Source of the DNA: Ophiobolus disseminans
Lineage: Eukaryota > Ascomycota > Dothideomycetes > Pleosporales > Phaeosphaeriaceae
Direction of reading: 5' to 3'
DNA length: 64,000 nucleotides
Assembly: GCA_010093685.1 (NCBI GenBank)
Contig: MU006223.1
Span: forward strand, 1,094,495 to 1,158,494
Part shown: one piece after another, positions 34,688-44,009 of the stretch
How the letters are laid out: the number at the start of each line of letters is the position of its first letter
Position numbering within the stretch: the first letter of the stretch is position 1
Notes under the pieces: generated by a model
Database searches by the model: none
The model's input: only the letters and a program-made list of their open reading frames with translations
What the model was told of the DNA's origin: nothing
Position numbers and translations under genes: made by a program

Positions 34688-35905
34688 TAATCTTGTTATT
34701 GATGAAAGAGTTGAGAAACTATCAGATTATATTGCTATGCGTATGACTGCTTATAGTGAGTGATGCTCCAAAAGCGACTTCGAACGAGAACTTGCGGCAG
34801 ACTTAGCGGCAGAGTGGGGTAAGTGGGGCACGATGAGGGGCACACTTCCGTGGATCATCCTAAGTGGCGCATATCAGTCCAACCACTACTCGTTTAGCTG
34901 TAAATAATTATCCTGACTAGTCTCTTCTCGCAGTCCTAGACTTTCTTATTTGGTGGCTATGCAATGTGGCGCAAAACTGGATTTAAACGACGTCCAACGC
35001 TCAGCTCGGACAACATCCCCTGAAACCGAAGACGGTACCAACATTTGGCGATACTTTACACCCAATCGCAGGACGTTTTAGACCTTCTGCTAATGACCAC
35101 GTTTGTTTTTATACGAGTATCCCAGAAATACAGAAAATAGCACGCCATTGGATGAGCATCCTTCTGTATTTTTGATGAAATAAAACACCCACTTGGTTGC
35201 GCGACAGTCTGGGTGTGACGCGATATGTCGTAGTGCTACCTAGTTCCAATCTTGTACAATCGTTACTTTGTGTAGTGCCTCTTCCTGTCGAGAGCTACCT
35301 AGGTAGCATTTCATACTATCTTTCAAGTGCAAAGCCTGGATCACGTTGATAGCTATCTATGGTATGGGCCATGTTGAGACAGTGATTGATTCTCAACTAA
35401 CCGCGCTGACATTTCATGCGCGCTTGCTCAAGATCTGGTAGATTGATACCCAACGCAATTTTAAGAACGAGGGAGGGATGTAAGTAATTCGAGCCGATGC
35501 TTGCTAATGACAAGCGCAAACCATTTGTAGACGATCACCTGATTAATTCTCGCTCTCCCCACATACGTTTGACCCTGTAAGTACGCATGTCATTGACCTC
35601 AAGTCATCTCGTAATATCTGTCTGTATTTCTGTCCGTTTCACCTTCACTGTGATAATCAACCCCATACATGACGTACAAGCAAACGCGACGTGCCCCGAT
35701 TTCCAAAACTTCCAGTTGTCATCGAGCCCGAACCCTTCGTTGAGTGCCTTGATTGCACTCTCTCTCTCGTCTCCACTCGCGATTTCCTAATCACCAAAGG
35801 GTCGCTTCTTGACGCTAGCAAGCGCCTTCCCTCCACGCCCAACGCTCCTCCCTCGTTGCATATACGCCGACCGCACCCTCCTAGACCCTGTGTTTCTACG
35901 CGTCT

Positions 35906-37021
35906 ATGGCACAAAACATCGTAGAGCAATTCACGAACATGCTCAACTCCCGCTTTTCGCTGCGTAGTCATCCCCACCCGTCCCTCAAGATGAAGAGATC
36001 GATTCGCGAGACCGTCACATATCCAAAGATCAACATCACGGACGAAAACGACTCTTGTCTCAATCCTCCATCGTCTTGCGAACACGTTCTGTCATGCGGT
36101 CACATCGTTAACACCGTGCTACCGTCCGAGCCTTGTGCACCGAATTGCCACCACGTCTCAAATACAGAGATCGGTATGGACAGGTCATTGAAGGTCAAGA
36201 ACGCTTTGAAGATGAAGAACAGTAGAACTGTTAGCACCAATAGCTTCTACTGCGATGCCTGCGTCGAGACCGAGATTGAAGCCCGAATTTCTCCGGACAT
36301 TTCCTCGTCAAATGCTGAACAAAGACGAGCAACCTTGCGTGCCGAAGAAGCAAAAGCACGAGGCAAAGCCACCAAGTACCGAAAGTGCTACATTGCATTG
36401 AAGTTCACGTCTGTGCCTTGCCACAGCGACGGCAGCCTCTTGTCGAGATACGTGCCGAGAGAGGAGCGGCATCCTTTTGACAATTCGCTGCCACAAACCG
36501 GAGAGAACATGTTCGAGGACGTGGATCCCAACCCTACAGAGCCGGTGATGGAAGAAGAAGTTATGGGCGAGGCTAAAGAGAACCTCAACGGCGTCGTTTC
36601 AGTCGCCGACGAGACTGATACTAAGGAAGGGGGACAAATTGGGGGCCGAAATGTTCAGAACGCAACCAATCGATTAGGAAGGACAAGGTCACAGTTCACC
36701 CAGGCACCGGATCGTGCTCAGCGTCTCGCAGCTGCGGTTGCTAAGCCTTCGGATACAAGCGGCCATCGAACCTCAGCCTGCCCGTCACTAGACATACTGA
36801 CGGACGTTCGCAACTATGAGACTGATCCGACTGCTGCGTCGCAAAGAAATCCACGAAATGCAAGGACCTCAAACAAGCGAAAGAGAGGGTATATTGGCAG
36901 TGGGCATGACGAAGAAGACCAGAATGAAATTGAGGAGGAACAGGAACCAGCTCCGGCCCGGAAATGGAAACGAGTCGCGACTGTGACGAGCAAGGCAACT
37001 ATAAAGCAGGGCAAGAAGTAG
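35906..37021 (+). CDS. Cys/His-rich orphan protein
   Basis: Single exon, 371 residues from ATG 35906. Residues about 50-120 contain a dense Cys/His set: SSCEHVLSCGHIV, then EPCAPNCHH, then after a basic stretch FYCDAC. This is enough ligands for one or two zinc ions in a RING- or LIM-like spacing that matches no family I know. A short Arg/Lys/Glu helix follows (about 134-160). The C-terminal half is acidic and disordered, ending in basic clusters (NKRKRGY, RKWKRV) that could act as nuclear localisation signals. An alternative overlapping frame upstream (35691-35924) was judged a shadow. Function unknown; possibly lineage-specific. Confidence 0.6.
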   Translation: MAQNIVEQFTNMLNSRFSLRSHPHPSLKMKRSIRETVTYPKINITDENDSCLNPPSSCEHVLSCGHIVNTVLPSEPCAPNCHHVSNTEIGMDRSLKVKNALKMKNSRTVSTNSFYCDACVETEIEARISPDISSSNAEQRRATLRAEEAKARGKATKYRKCYIALKFTSVPCHSDGSLLSRYVPREERHPFDNSLPQTGENMFEDVDPNPTEPVMEEEVMGEAKENLNGVVSVADETDTKEGGQIGGRNVQNATNRLGRTRSQFTQAPDRAQRLAAAVAKPSDTSGHRTSACPSLDILTDVRNYETDPTAASQRNPRNARTSNKRKRGYIGSGHDEEDQNEIEEEQEPAPARKWKRVATVTSKATIKQGKK

Positions 37022-37129
37022 TAAAAGCACCACATCGGGCCTTGAAATATACCGCATCACATTGACGGCATCGCTTGAGCCAGGATTGATGGTTACAGTG
37101 GAAGGAGATTAACGTCTACATGTCCGCAT

Positions 37130-39151
37130 CTAGAAGATCTTAAACTCAACAAGTCTCACCTTCTTCCCACTCTGTGGCGTAAATACAAGCCTGACTTTAC
37201 TGCTCGTAGCTCTAGCCCATCCTACTTCCGTGATACCGTTAGCTACAAGCTTTCCATACTTGGCCTCACTCGCGTCAACCCATGCATCTCCGCTGGCAAC
37301 TTGAATCCGATACATCTCTGGCACATCGAAGCCTTGCCCCTCATCTGCAAAAAATGCCAGATCTGCTGCACTTATCGATGTGTTTGCGCCAAAGTCAACC
37401 TGGAACCACAACTCCGTACCATTGCCGATGGGCGTGCTCCAGCCATTGGCAACGTCGGTCTCAGGAAAGAACCATATACGACCGTCGATAGAGCCATAGA
37501 TGCTTCTCGCATCGACCCCACCAATAGAAACGCTACCTTTCGGATATGCTGTGGTGCTACTGAGCTGAATCGACTTTGCAATGCGACGTTCGATAGGTGC
37601 TGGGGTAGTACGCGCCAGCGGAACTTTCAGACGAGTAAGAGTTGGAGAAGAAGCTACGACCTTGCCATCTACTTCGATTTGCAAACCGGCGGGGCCATAT
37701 CGGGAACCGTCAGCGTCCCATTGCACAGCAATCTCGTGGCCATGGTACATTACACGGTCGGCGCGGAAGTACGAAATCGTCGCCGCGAGTGGATTGACTT
37801 CCAGAATATCGTCCGCTGAAGCTCGGATCCCCACGAGTCCGGACAGGATCAAGTCAATGTAGCCAGAGTGGAAGTAATGGGGCGAACGTTTCAGTCCGAC
37901 AATCGGGTAGCCTGTGTCTGGATAGTAGTCCTCTTCAAGATCCAAGATACCACCCCGCTCGGGGTTATAGTGCAGCTGAGCGTATTGCTTTAGCATTCGG
38001 GTATGATCAGCTGCATTAACTACACCAGTAGCAACGCCATTCTTGTAGTCGTTCAGGAAATTCGCAAGCCCGGAAATGACTTGTGTAGTCTGAAACGGCC
38101 AGACAGGCCCATTCCATTGGCATTCTGGCTCTGTTCCCTCGTATCGATATTGGCGCATGTAATATTGGAAGCTCGGCTCGACTGTGCGTAGGCCGTGTTC
38201 GCCAGCCAACTCACTGCTATTGAGCACGTGTTGCCAGGCTTGAGCATACTCGGATGTATCGTCAGGTAGGCCATGTGTCCAAGGTACCATACCTACAAGT
38301 TCACGACCGCGAATTGGATTCCAGTATTTGACGAACGCGTTGTTGACTTGGTAGCGGTCGATAAAGTGCTCGAAGGTTGTGTTCCATAGTGTTTCTTGCG
38401 TGCGAGACTTGATCGATGCCGCTCTCGAGTTGTATGTTTCAACTGTGCTATCCATACCACCCTTGAGAGAGGCAAGGCTAGCGATTGCCTTTGCGTTGGC
38501 GTATTGGTAGCTGTTGATGCTTGGACGGAACGAGTTGCCGCCGAAAAAGCCATCTGTTCCGTTTGATGCATCGATACTCGAAATGGTGTACTCCGTTGCA
38601 TCTCGGATCGGTTCGACATAATACAGGCCTTTAGAAGTGTCGAAGGAATCACTCCAAGCGTTAAACACTGTTTGCATAGCGTCAAGCCTAGCGATCGCGT
38701 CTTCAGCCACACCATCGACCAAATAGCCCTGCCAAACAGATGCAGCCATGCTCTCCGAGAACTGTCGTGTGTTGCTATTCGGGCCGAGGATGAATGTCGC
38801 ATAATCCTCCTTAAAGCGCCGATCACGCGACCAGCGGCCTTCAAGGAGGTGGAACCCAGTCGCATCGTTCAGAGACGCCCAGGGCGCGGTTTGCCAGCCG
38901 ACGTCGTCTAGGAATTCCGTCGAGATGAAGCCATTTGGCCCAAGATCACGCTGGTGAGCTCTGAAAATCTTCCAGCGATAATAGTATACGTCAGTGATGT
39001 CTTTGTCGCTGGATTCGAAGAATGGTATGCGCTCTCGGTACCATGGTGCGTCGTTGTTGAAGTATTGTGAGGCTAGCGCGTCGGCATCCAGCAGGGCGAG
39101 AGCATGTTGACAAGAGTACAAGAGCGTTAAAAGACCCACGCTTTTCATCAT
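37130..39151 (-). CDS. Secreted six-hairpin glycosidase (MGH1/GH63-like)
   Basis: Single exon, 673 residues. Residues 1-19 are a signal peptide (MMKSVGLLTLLYSCQHALA). The (alpha/alpha)6-barrel begins at about residue 30. It has PWYRERIPFFESSDKDITDVYYYRW, then DDVGWQTAPWASLNDATGFHLLEGRWSRD, GYLVDG, and ECQWNGPVWPFQTTQ, a layout like mannosylglycerate-hydrolase-type and GH63-related enzymes. The C-terminal 130 residues look like a beta-sandwich of the F5/8 (discoidin-like) kind, suited to carbohydrate binding. Several NxS/T sequons are present. The substrate is not predictable: alpha-mannoside or alpha-glucoside hydrolysis is the general expectation. Convergent with the orphan gene at its 3' end. 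Confidence 0.82.
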   Translation of the reverse strand: MMKSVGLLTLLYSCQHALALLDADALASQYFNNDAPWYRERIPFFESSDKDITDVYYYRWKIFRAHQRDLGPNGFISTEFLDDVGWQTAPWASLNDATGFHLLEGRWSRDRRFKEDYATFILGPNSNTRQFSESMAASVWQGYLVDGVAEDAIARLDAMQTVFNAWSDSFDTSKGLYYVEPIRDATEYTISSIDASNGTDGFFGGNSFRPSINSYQYANAKAIASLASLKGGMDSTVETYNSRAASIKSRTQETLWNTTFEHFIDRYQVNNAFVKYWNPIRGRELVGMVPWTHGLPDDTSEYAQAWQHVLNSSELAGEHGLRTVEPSFQYYMRQYRYEGTEPECQWNGPVWPFQTTQVISGLANFLNDYKNGVATGVVNAADHTRMLKQYAQLHYNPERGGILDLEEDYYPDTGYPIVGLKRSPHYFHSGYIDLILSGLVGIRASADDILEVNPLAATISYFRADRVMYHGHEIAVQWDADGSRYGPAGLQIEVDGKVVASSPTLTRLKVPLARTTPAPIERRIAKSIQLSSTTAYPKGSVSIGGVDARSIYGSIDGRIWFFPETDVANGWSTPIGNGTELWFQVDFGANTSISAADLAFFADEGQGFDVPEMYRIQVASGDAWVDASEAKYGKLVANGITEVGWARATSSKVRLVFTPQSGKKVRLVEFKIF

Positions 39152-39892
39152 GAGATTTGGGGCAAATGAATCGCAACAGAAAATGTATTTAACAAAGTGG
39201 CAACAACAAACTTATACATACCTAGTCTACTACCGTAGTACACATCAGCGCCCCGAGGTCATCACATCGTGTACTCCAGGATTGTCGCAGCAATTCAGTA
39301 CCCGATGTAAGCTAACATATCTCTGTTCTACCTTGAAAAGGCAGGCGACATCGTGTTTTGCGATGGATTATGCCCCGGTGGGTAGGCGGCGACGAGGATC
39401 GATATTGGCCCCCACTTATTCCCCGCAGAACTATCGGCATGCAATGATCGACAGGAACATAATTGTCCGCATTGCTGCAATGGTCTTGTTGTCAAATGGA
39501 GAAAAGAGCGACGCCGCTGGGAAAGTGCAGTAATGCGGAAGGATGTCGGTGCTGGGTAATTCAAGCGACTGATGGTTCCAAGGTTGGTACCAAGTAGCGC
39601 AGGCCCTCAGGGTAATGGTAAAGTTCAAACGTTAGATTCCACTGATGTGTTCAAACCTACTGGTGCCACCTTTGGGGTCCGTAATCTAGCAACTCTGCCC
39701 GGATGGCTGTCTGATTAAGGCAGCTGGAGGCTTCCAAGCAGTCGGAAGCGCTGTATAGTGGGAGGTCAACAGTAGCCTGGAGCTGCCTGCAACATCAGCC
39801 AGATCATACAGACTACCCTCGCACGTGATGCCAAACTCGAAATCATCTGACCATTTGCATCTAATTCTGCTGCTATGTCCGTATTCCAATCT
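39152..39892. other. Intergenic region, nothing recognised
   Basis: About 0.74 kb between two minus-strand genes. It contains the glycosidase promoter and the HET gene 3' flank. No supported feature. Confidence 0.5.
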
Positions 39893-41584
39893 TCACTGCA
39901 GGAAACGTCTTGCGGTGATCGTGAGATGCGTGATCAGATGGTTGAAGATTCGAAAGGTCTTTACTTCTGCTTCAACCTTCGCAAGCGGATTGATAACCGA
40001 CGCTCGAAATGAGGTCCAATCTGCAAATCTGACTCGCTGCTCCAAACCATCTGCGTTGTTACCTGCCCAGGAGAGTACGACCTGAGCCTGAGATTTGTCG
40101 TGTGAGGTCGATGTTTTGATAGTCACGTCCACATGCAAGACAGGAGCAGAGTGGGTAGGAACTATCTTCAACCCTATTAGTGCCATGCTAGTCCCATCTG
40201 AGCTGACTTCTTGAAGATGGAGCGTCGAGTCGTGCATGTGCCAGCCCGCGCCTTCCGGGTAAGACACCAGATGCAATGCTTCAGTTTGTGTGTCGCTATG
40301 TATGACGATACTTCGCTGTAAGGATGTGAGCCGTTTATCAAATCGTTGGCCCGCTCGCCAAGCATCATCGATCCAAAGGTCTTCAATTCTGGCCGACCGC
40401 ACAGCACTACATCTGACCAAGAATGTAGAGTATGTACGATTGACCTGGATCCTCTTGAAACGATTTCCTTTGCCCCAAGACTCCAGTAAGATCCCTATCA
40501 TGCAATCCAAGTTGTGTGTGGTAGCGCAGGGTAACAGGCCAATCCAGAATTTACTAGGATACGTCGTGGTGAGGCGGAACAAGGGCATTTCCATGTGCAA
40601 CGCGCCGTTTACGTCCGCGATCTGGCAGTTTGGAGCATGATGATGAAGAAACCAGATGCTGCCACAGTCTTTAAAGGACGTAGGATGAGGTGCAAACATG
40701 CCATATGTACATCCATAACTGCGAGCGATGAGCATTGGATTTAAGGTATTGTCCACATCTCTTTCTTCTGCCATATCCTCGATGAAGTCCGTTGTAGGAC
40801 ACCAAGCAAATAGTGTCTGGTCGTTGCTGTTCTTGAGGATCTCTTTCTGTAGCCGAATAAACGCCCCCTCGCCCTCTCCGTATTGCATTGGCATATTGAT
40901 CCGGAAGATGCCTAGCAACGAGTAACCTAGATCCTCTGCACGTGTTGATTCACGATTTGCAGCCCACGACATACGCTGTGCTACGCTTATATCAAACATG
41001 ACGAGCGGATAAGTCAGGACTTCGACGCTGATGCCTGTTTTGTTGGCGATTTCCGATGCCAGGTCGCATTTCTCGCCGATGCGACGCCAATCTCGGTCGA
41101 AAAACACTACTTCGTCGGGAGCGAGAAGCTCTTGTAATGTCCTGTTCAGCAATAGTCCAGCTTCAGTACAAGCTCGATATGCACTTCGACGCGACACTTA
41201 CCATGCCCGTGTCCACCACCGGCTGGCCAAATAGTCATTGCGCACATCTTCGTCGATATCTGTAAGGTATGCGTAGCATACTCCGGCCTGCCGGTACCAC
41301 GCAAACATGGAATTGATCGCTTCAGATAGCTCAGAATAGTTGGCTTTGTCGATGCAGCACGTGTCGATCCATGCGTATTGGTAGTCATCAAGCCTGGCCT
41401 GCTTGCAAAGCAGTTCTATTTTGCGAAACCCTAGCTTGTTCCGACATTCATCTGAATCCTGGATCTGTTGAAACGTCACTTCTTCGTGGTCTTGAAGCCA
41501 GTTGTGCGACAAGATCGCATAGCGAGGTATCGCATCGCCGTAGAACGTGTGTAACTCCAATGTGTTGACATCGAGTAGCCGCAT
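39893..41584 (-). CDS. HET-domain (heterokaryon incompatibility) protein
   Basis: HET domains trigger cell death on non-self fusion in filamentous fungi. Exon 1 is 41584-41202 and exon 2 is 41141-39893, with a 60-base intron (GTAAGT..ACAG). The joint restores the family motif RAW-TLQELLAP across the splice site. The protein is 543 residues. It starts with the usual MRLL opening, then YAILSHNW (most relatives have SHTW), AWIDTCCIDKANYSELSEAINSMF, and later YSLLGIFRINMPMQYGEGEGAF. The remainder (about residues 260-543) is a lineage-type C-terminal region without a recognisable NACHT, NB-ARC or repeat domain. A MITE-like element lies about 150 bases upstream of its start. No frameshift is seen, so it appears intact. 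Confidence 0.88.
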
Positions 41585-41737
41585 CTCAAATATTCTGAGG
41601 CAGAGGTGCCTGCGAATTGCAATCGGCCAGGTCTATTTAGGGTCCTGAGGAGTTGTGCCGCTCCCCGTGGCGTATCGTAGCGGGCGGAAAGCGCGCTGAA
41701 CGCACGAGCCTTCTTCCAGCACCCCGCCCCTCGTCAA

Positions 41738-41884
41738 GTCGTGAAAGCCAGAAAAAGACCAAGCCTGGTGACTACATCAACGTATGCAAAAGCTGTTCTA
41801 AACTCTAAAGAATCTCTGTAGATAGACAGGATCGTGTGTCTATTTCTGGCTTTCGCGACTTACCGAGAGCCTACCTAGGCTCTC
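41738..41884 (-). mobile_element. MITE-like inverted-repeat element, copy 1
   Basis: Terminal inverted repeats GTCGTGAAAGCCAGAAA (41738-41754) and TTTCTGGCTTTCGCGAC (41843-41859) differ at one base and continue as imperfect repeats for several bases each way. Just outside the right repeat is a perfect palindrome (41865-41884). The whole sequence recurs in reverse orientation at 61629-61776, with similarity across the interior as well as the ends. There is no coding capacity. This fits a small non-autonomous DNA transposon. Exact ends and target-site duplication are not determined. Confidence 0.7.
41865..41884. repeat. Perfect palindrome at the MITE edge
   Basis: GAGAGCCTA-CC-TAGGCTCTC, nine-base arms. 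The second element copy has a shorter version at the equivalent place (AGAGCC-A-GGCTCT, 61629-61641), so the hairpin appears to be part of the element. Confidence 0.7.
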
Positions 41885-42330
41885 GTCTGGAGGTGCTGGC
41901 AATGAGAACACCTGGGCACCAATCAACATCATCGTTGTACAGGTTTGACGACCATGATTTGGTCGTCGGGCACTATATTTATTACCGAGTCTGACAATGG
42001 AGGGCACTGTGCAAAAAGCTGCAGTCAGTTGACTACGCCGCAATCCTGCCCTTGCGCCACTCCTTCTGAATCTACAATACTGGCGGCGCAACAAGTTTTG
42101 ATGCTTCTAAGGTAGACAGGCCACTGCTTTATAAGTCTAACTTTAGACACGAAACAATATCTATACTATTGGAAGTTTCCTGTCAATCTGCTACCACTAT
42201 TATGCCCTGCGTCTGCAGCCTCGCCTCACCCGTACCGCTGCATTGCATACGCTGACGTACTAGCTCGAGGTTAGCTCATGCTAGCTTGAGTGAGAGGCGG
42301 TCTTTGATGGTGGCCTGAAAGCACCAGAGG

Positions 42331-42338
42331 TATATATA
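42331..42338 (+). promoter_or_regulatory. TATA box candidate of the O-methyltransferase gene
   Basis: TATATATA lies 87 bases upstream of ATG 42425, a normal distance for a fungal TATA element with a short leader. Confidence 0.45.
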
Positions 42339-42424
42339 CGAGTCCTTGAACATGGCTCTAATCTTGCCATCTCCTTACTGCATACATCCCTAAGCATCTT
42401 ACCCATATCTAGTCAGTGATCTTT

Positions 42425-43711
42425 ATGACCTCCAATACACAACCTGATCTTCAACAAAAGATGGCATCTACATCCTTGACCACATCGATCATCAGAGATT
42501 TGGAAGCATGGGAAACTTCCCCAGGCGAGGCACAGAGACATCGACTTATCTCTTCAGCTACCAAATTGATTGAAAACTTGGAAAACCCAGCAGAGAAATT
42601 GGCACGCATCGGTTGGGGTGAGCCGTCTCGCACTGCAGCACTCACTGCCGCTTTCGAGCTTGGGTTACTTGAGAAGCTCCGGGAGGAGCCTCAAACAAGC
42701 ACTCAGCTCGCAGAAGGTACCGAGGCAGATCCACTACTTGTCGGTATGTTTCTCCACTTTCTTGTCATGCTCAATGGGACCACCCTAGGTACTAAAGCTA
42801 ACACAGCGCGCATACTCAAACATCTCGCCGCCTACTCACTGGTCAAAGAGGCCGGTAAGGATCAATACGCCGCCACATCCTTCAGTCACGCAGTCTCCGA
42901 CCCCGCAATCAAAGGCGGTCTAATCTACAGTTTCGACGGCATGATCCCCGCGTTCCAAGGTCTCGCTGGCTACCTGGCCAAGACGAAGTACCAAGTGCCT
43001 CGCGACATGTCAAATGGCCCGGTACAGCACGCTCTCCAAACCGACAAGCCTTTCTTCACGATACTACAGGAAAACGCTCGCCTGGGAAGTGCCTTCAACG
43101 ACTTCATGACAGGCTATGGGAAAGCGCGACCAAGCTGGGTAGACTACTACCCGGTCGAAGAACGCATCATCACAGGTTCATCGTCCGAAACGCCGCTTCT
43201 TGTCGATGTAGGGGGAGGTCTAGGCCGCGATGTTCTTGCGCTTTACACAAAACATCCACAAGTACAAGGAAGCTTGATCCTACAGGAAACTCCATCTGTG
43301 ATTGCCCAAGCTCAATCATCCACGCCTCCTCTCCCTTCTGCCATCACGCCAATGCCACACGACTTCTTCAACGCGCAACCCTCGACAGCCAAGCACGCAA
43401 GGGCGTACTATATGCACCTCGTACTGCACGACTGGGATGACGCGTCGTGTCGCAAGATCCTCACGAACCTGCACGACGCCATGAAGCCCGGATACTCAAA
43501 ACTTCTGATAAACGAGAACGTGCTCAAGGATGTGGGTGCGCCGTGGCAGCAGACGAGCCTAGACTGGACAATGATGGCCATGCTTGTGAATCGCGAGCGC
43601 ACAGAGAGCCAGTGGCGTGAGCTGTTTGAAAGTGTGGGGTTAAGGATCGAGGGGATATGGGCCAAGGATGTGACTAGTGAGAGTGTAATTGAGGTTGTGC
43701 TTGCTGATTAA
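42425..43711 (+). CDS. SAM-dependent O-methyltransferase (secondary-metabolism type)
   Basis: Transfers a methyl group from S-adenosylmethionine to a hydroxyl on a small molecule, as in polyketide-tailoring enzymes. An in-frame 63-base intron (42744-42806, GTATGT..ACACAG, branch GCTAAC) must be removed. Without it the reading is still open, but the helix DPLLV-ARILKHLAA would be interrupted by 21 foreign residues. The spliced product is 407 residues. An N-terminal winged-helix dimerisation part (about 20-120) precedes the SAM fold, with LLVDVGGGLGRDVL (235-248, motif I), HDFF, and YYMHLVLHDWDD with the catalytic His-Asp region. ATG 42425 is the first in frame. No PKS or NRPS neighbours lie in the window. 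Confidence 0.87.
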   Translation: MTSNTQPDLQQKMASTSLTTSIIRDLEAWETSPGEAQRHRLISSATKLIENLENPAEKLARIGWGEPSRTAALTAAFELGLLEKLREEPQTSTQLAEGTEADPLLVGMFLHFLVMLNGTTLGTKANTARILKHLAAYSLVKEAGKDQYAATSFSHAVSDPAIKGGLIYSFDGMIPAFQGLAGYLAKTKYQVPRDMSNGPVQHALQTDKPFFTILQENARLGSAFNDFMTGYGKARPSWVDYYPVEERIITGSSSETPLLVDVGGGLGRDVLALYTKHPQVQGSLILQETPSVIAQAQSSTPPLPSAITPMPHDFFNAQPSTAKHARAYYMHLVLHDWDDASCRKILTNLHDAMKPGYSKLLINENVLKDVGAPWQQTSLDWTMMAMLVNRERTESQWRELFESVGLRIEGIWAKDVTSESVIEVVLAD

Positions 43712-44009
43712 TGAAGTATTTCATGGTCGAGTAGGCTACACATGATTACCTCTGGTCTGAGTTTTTAGAACTGTCATACATCATTCACAAGTTTCACTCA
43801 AGATGTGACGTGCGAGGTGGTGATGCGAAAGTCGACCAAGTTACGTGCTGTGATAAGCAGACTATACGAACCGAAGCGGTTGGCGGAAGAAAAAAGGGTG
43901 GTATCATAAGTTATGTACAAGTTGCAGCAATGCTTAGTGAGCTGGGATACCAAAAGTTCGGCGTTTGGATTGATAGATAACGCACCGAGGTTATTTATAG
44001 CCGTTACTC

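Larger units (their letters stand above)
31640..35905. other. Gene-poor region with degenerate sequence
   Basis: About 4.3 kb without an intact, recognisable gene. It contains a C homopolymer, two coding-like but broken stretches (32754-32939 minus, 33121-33957 plus), a decayed tRNA-like sequence and a palindrome. Several parts (about 32440-33110, 34260-35590) look AT-richer than the neighbouring genes by eye. Relics of repeats or transposons are plausible but no family was identified. Confidence 0.5.
41585..42424. other. Divergent intergenic region containing a MITE-like element
   Basis: About 0.84 kb between the divergent HET and O-methyltransferase genes. It contains the inverted-repeat element at 41738-41884 and a TATA run near the methyltransferase. 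No other gene was recognised. Confidence 0.6.

Noticed and set aside
32440..35590. RIP-mutated transposon
   Set aside because: The region looks AT-richer by eye, but no transposon ORF or paired copy is available and dinucleotide indices could not be computed.
35691..35924. 77-codon ORF overlapping the start of the orphan gene
   Set aside because: Different frame, Pro/Ser-rich, ends inside the Cys/His gene; treated as leader sequence.
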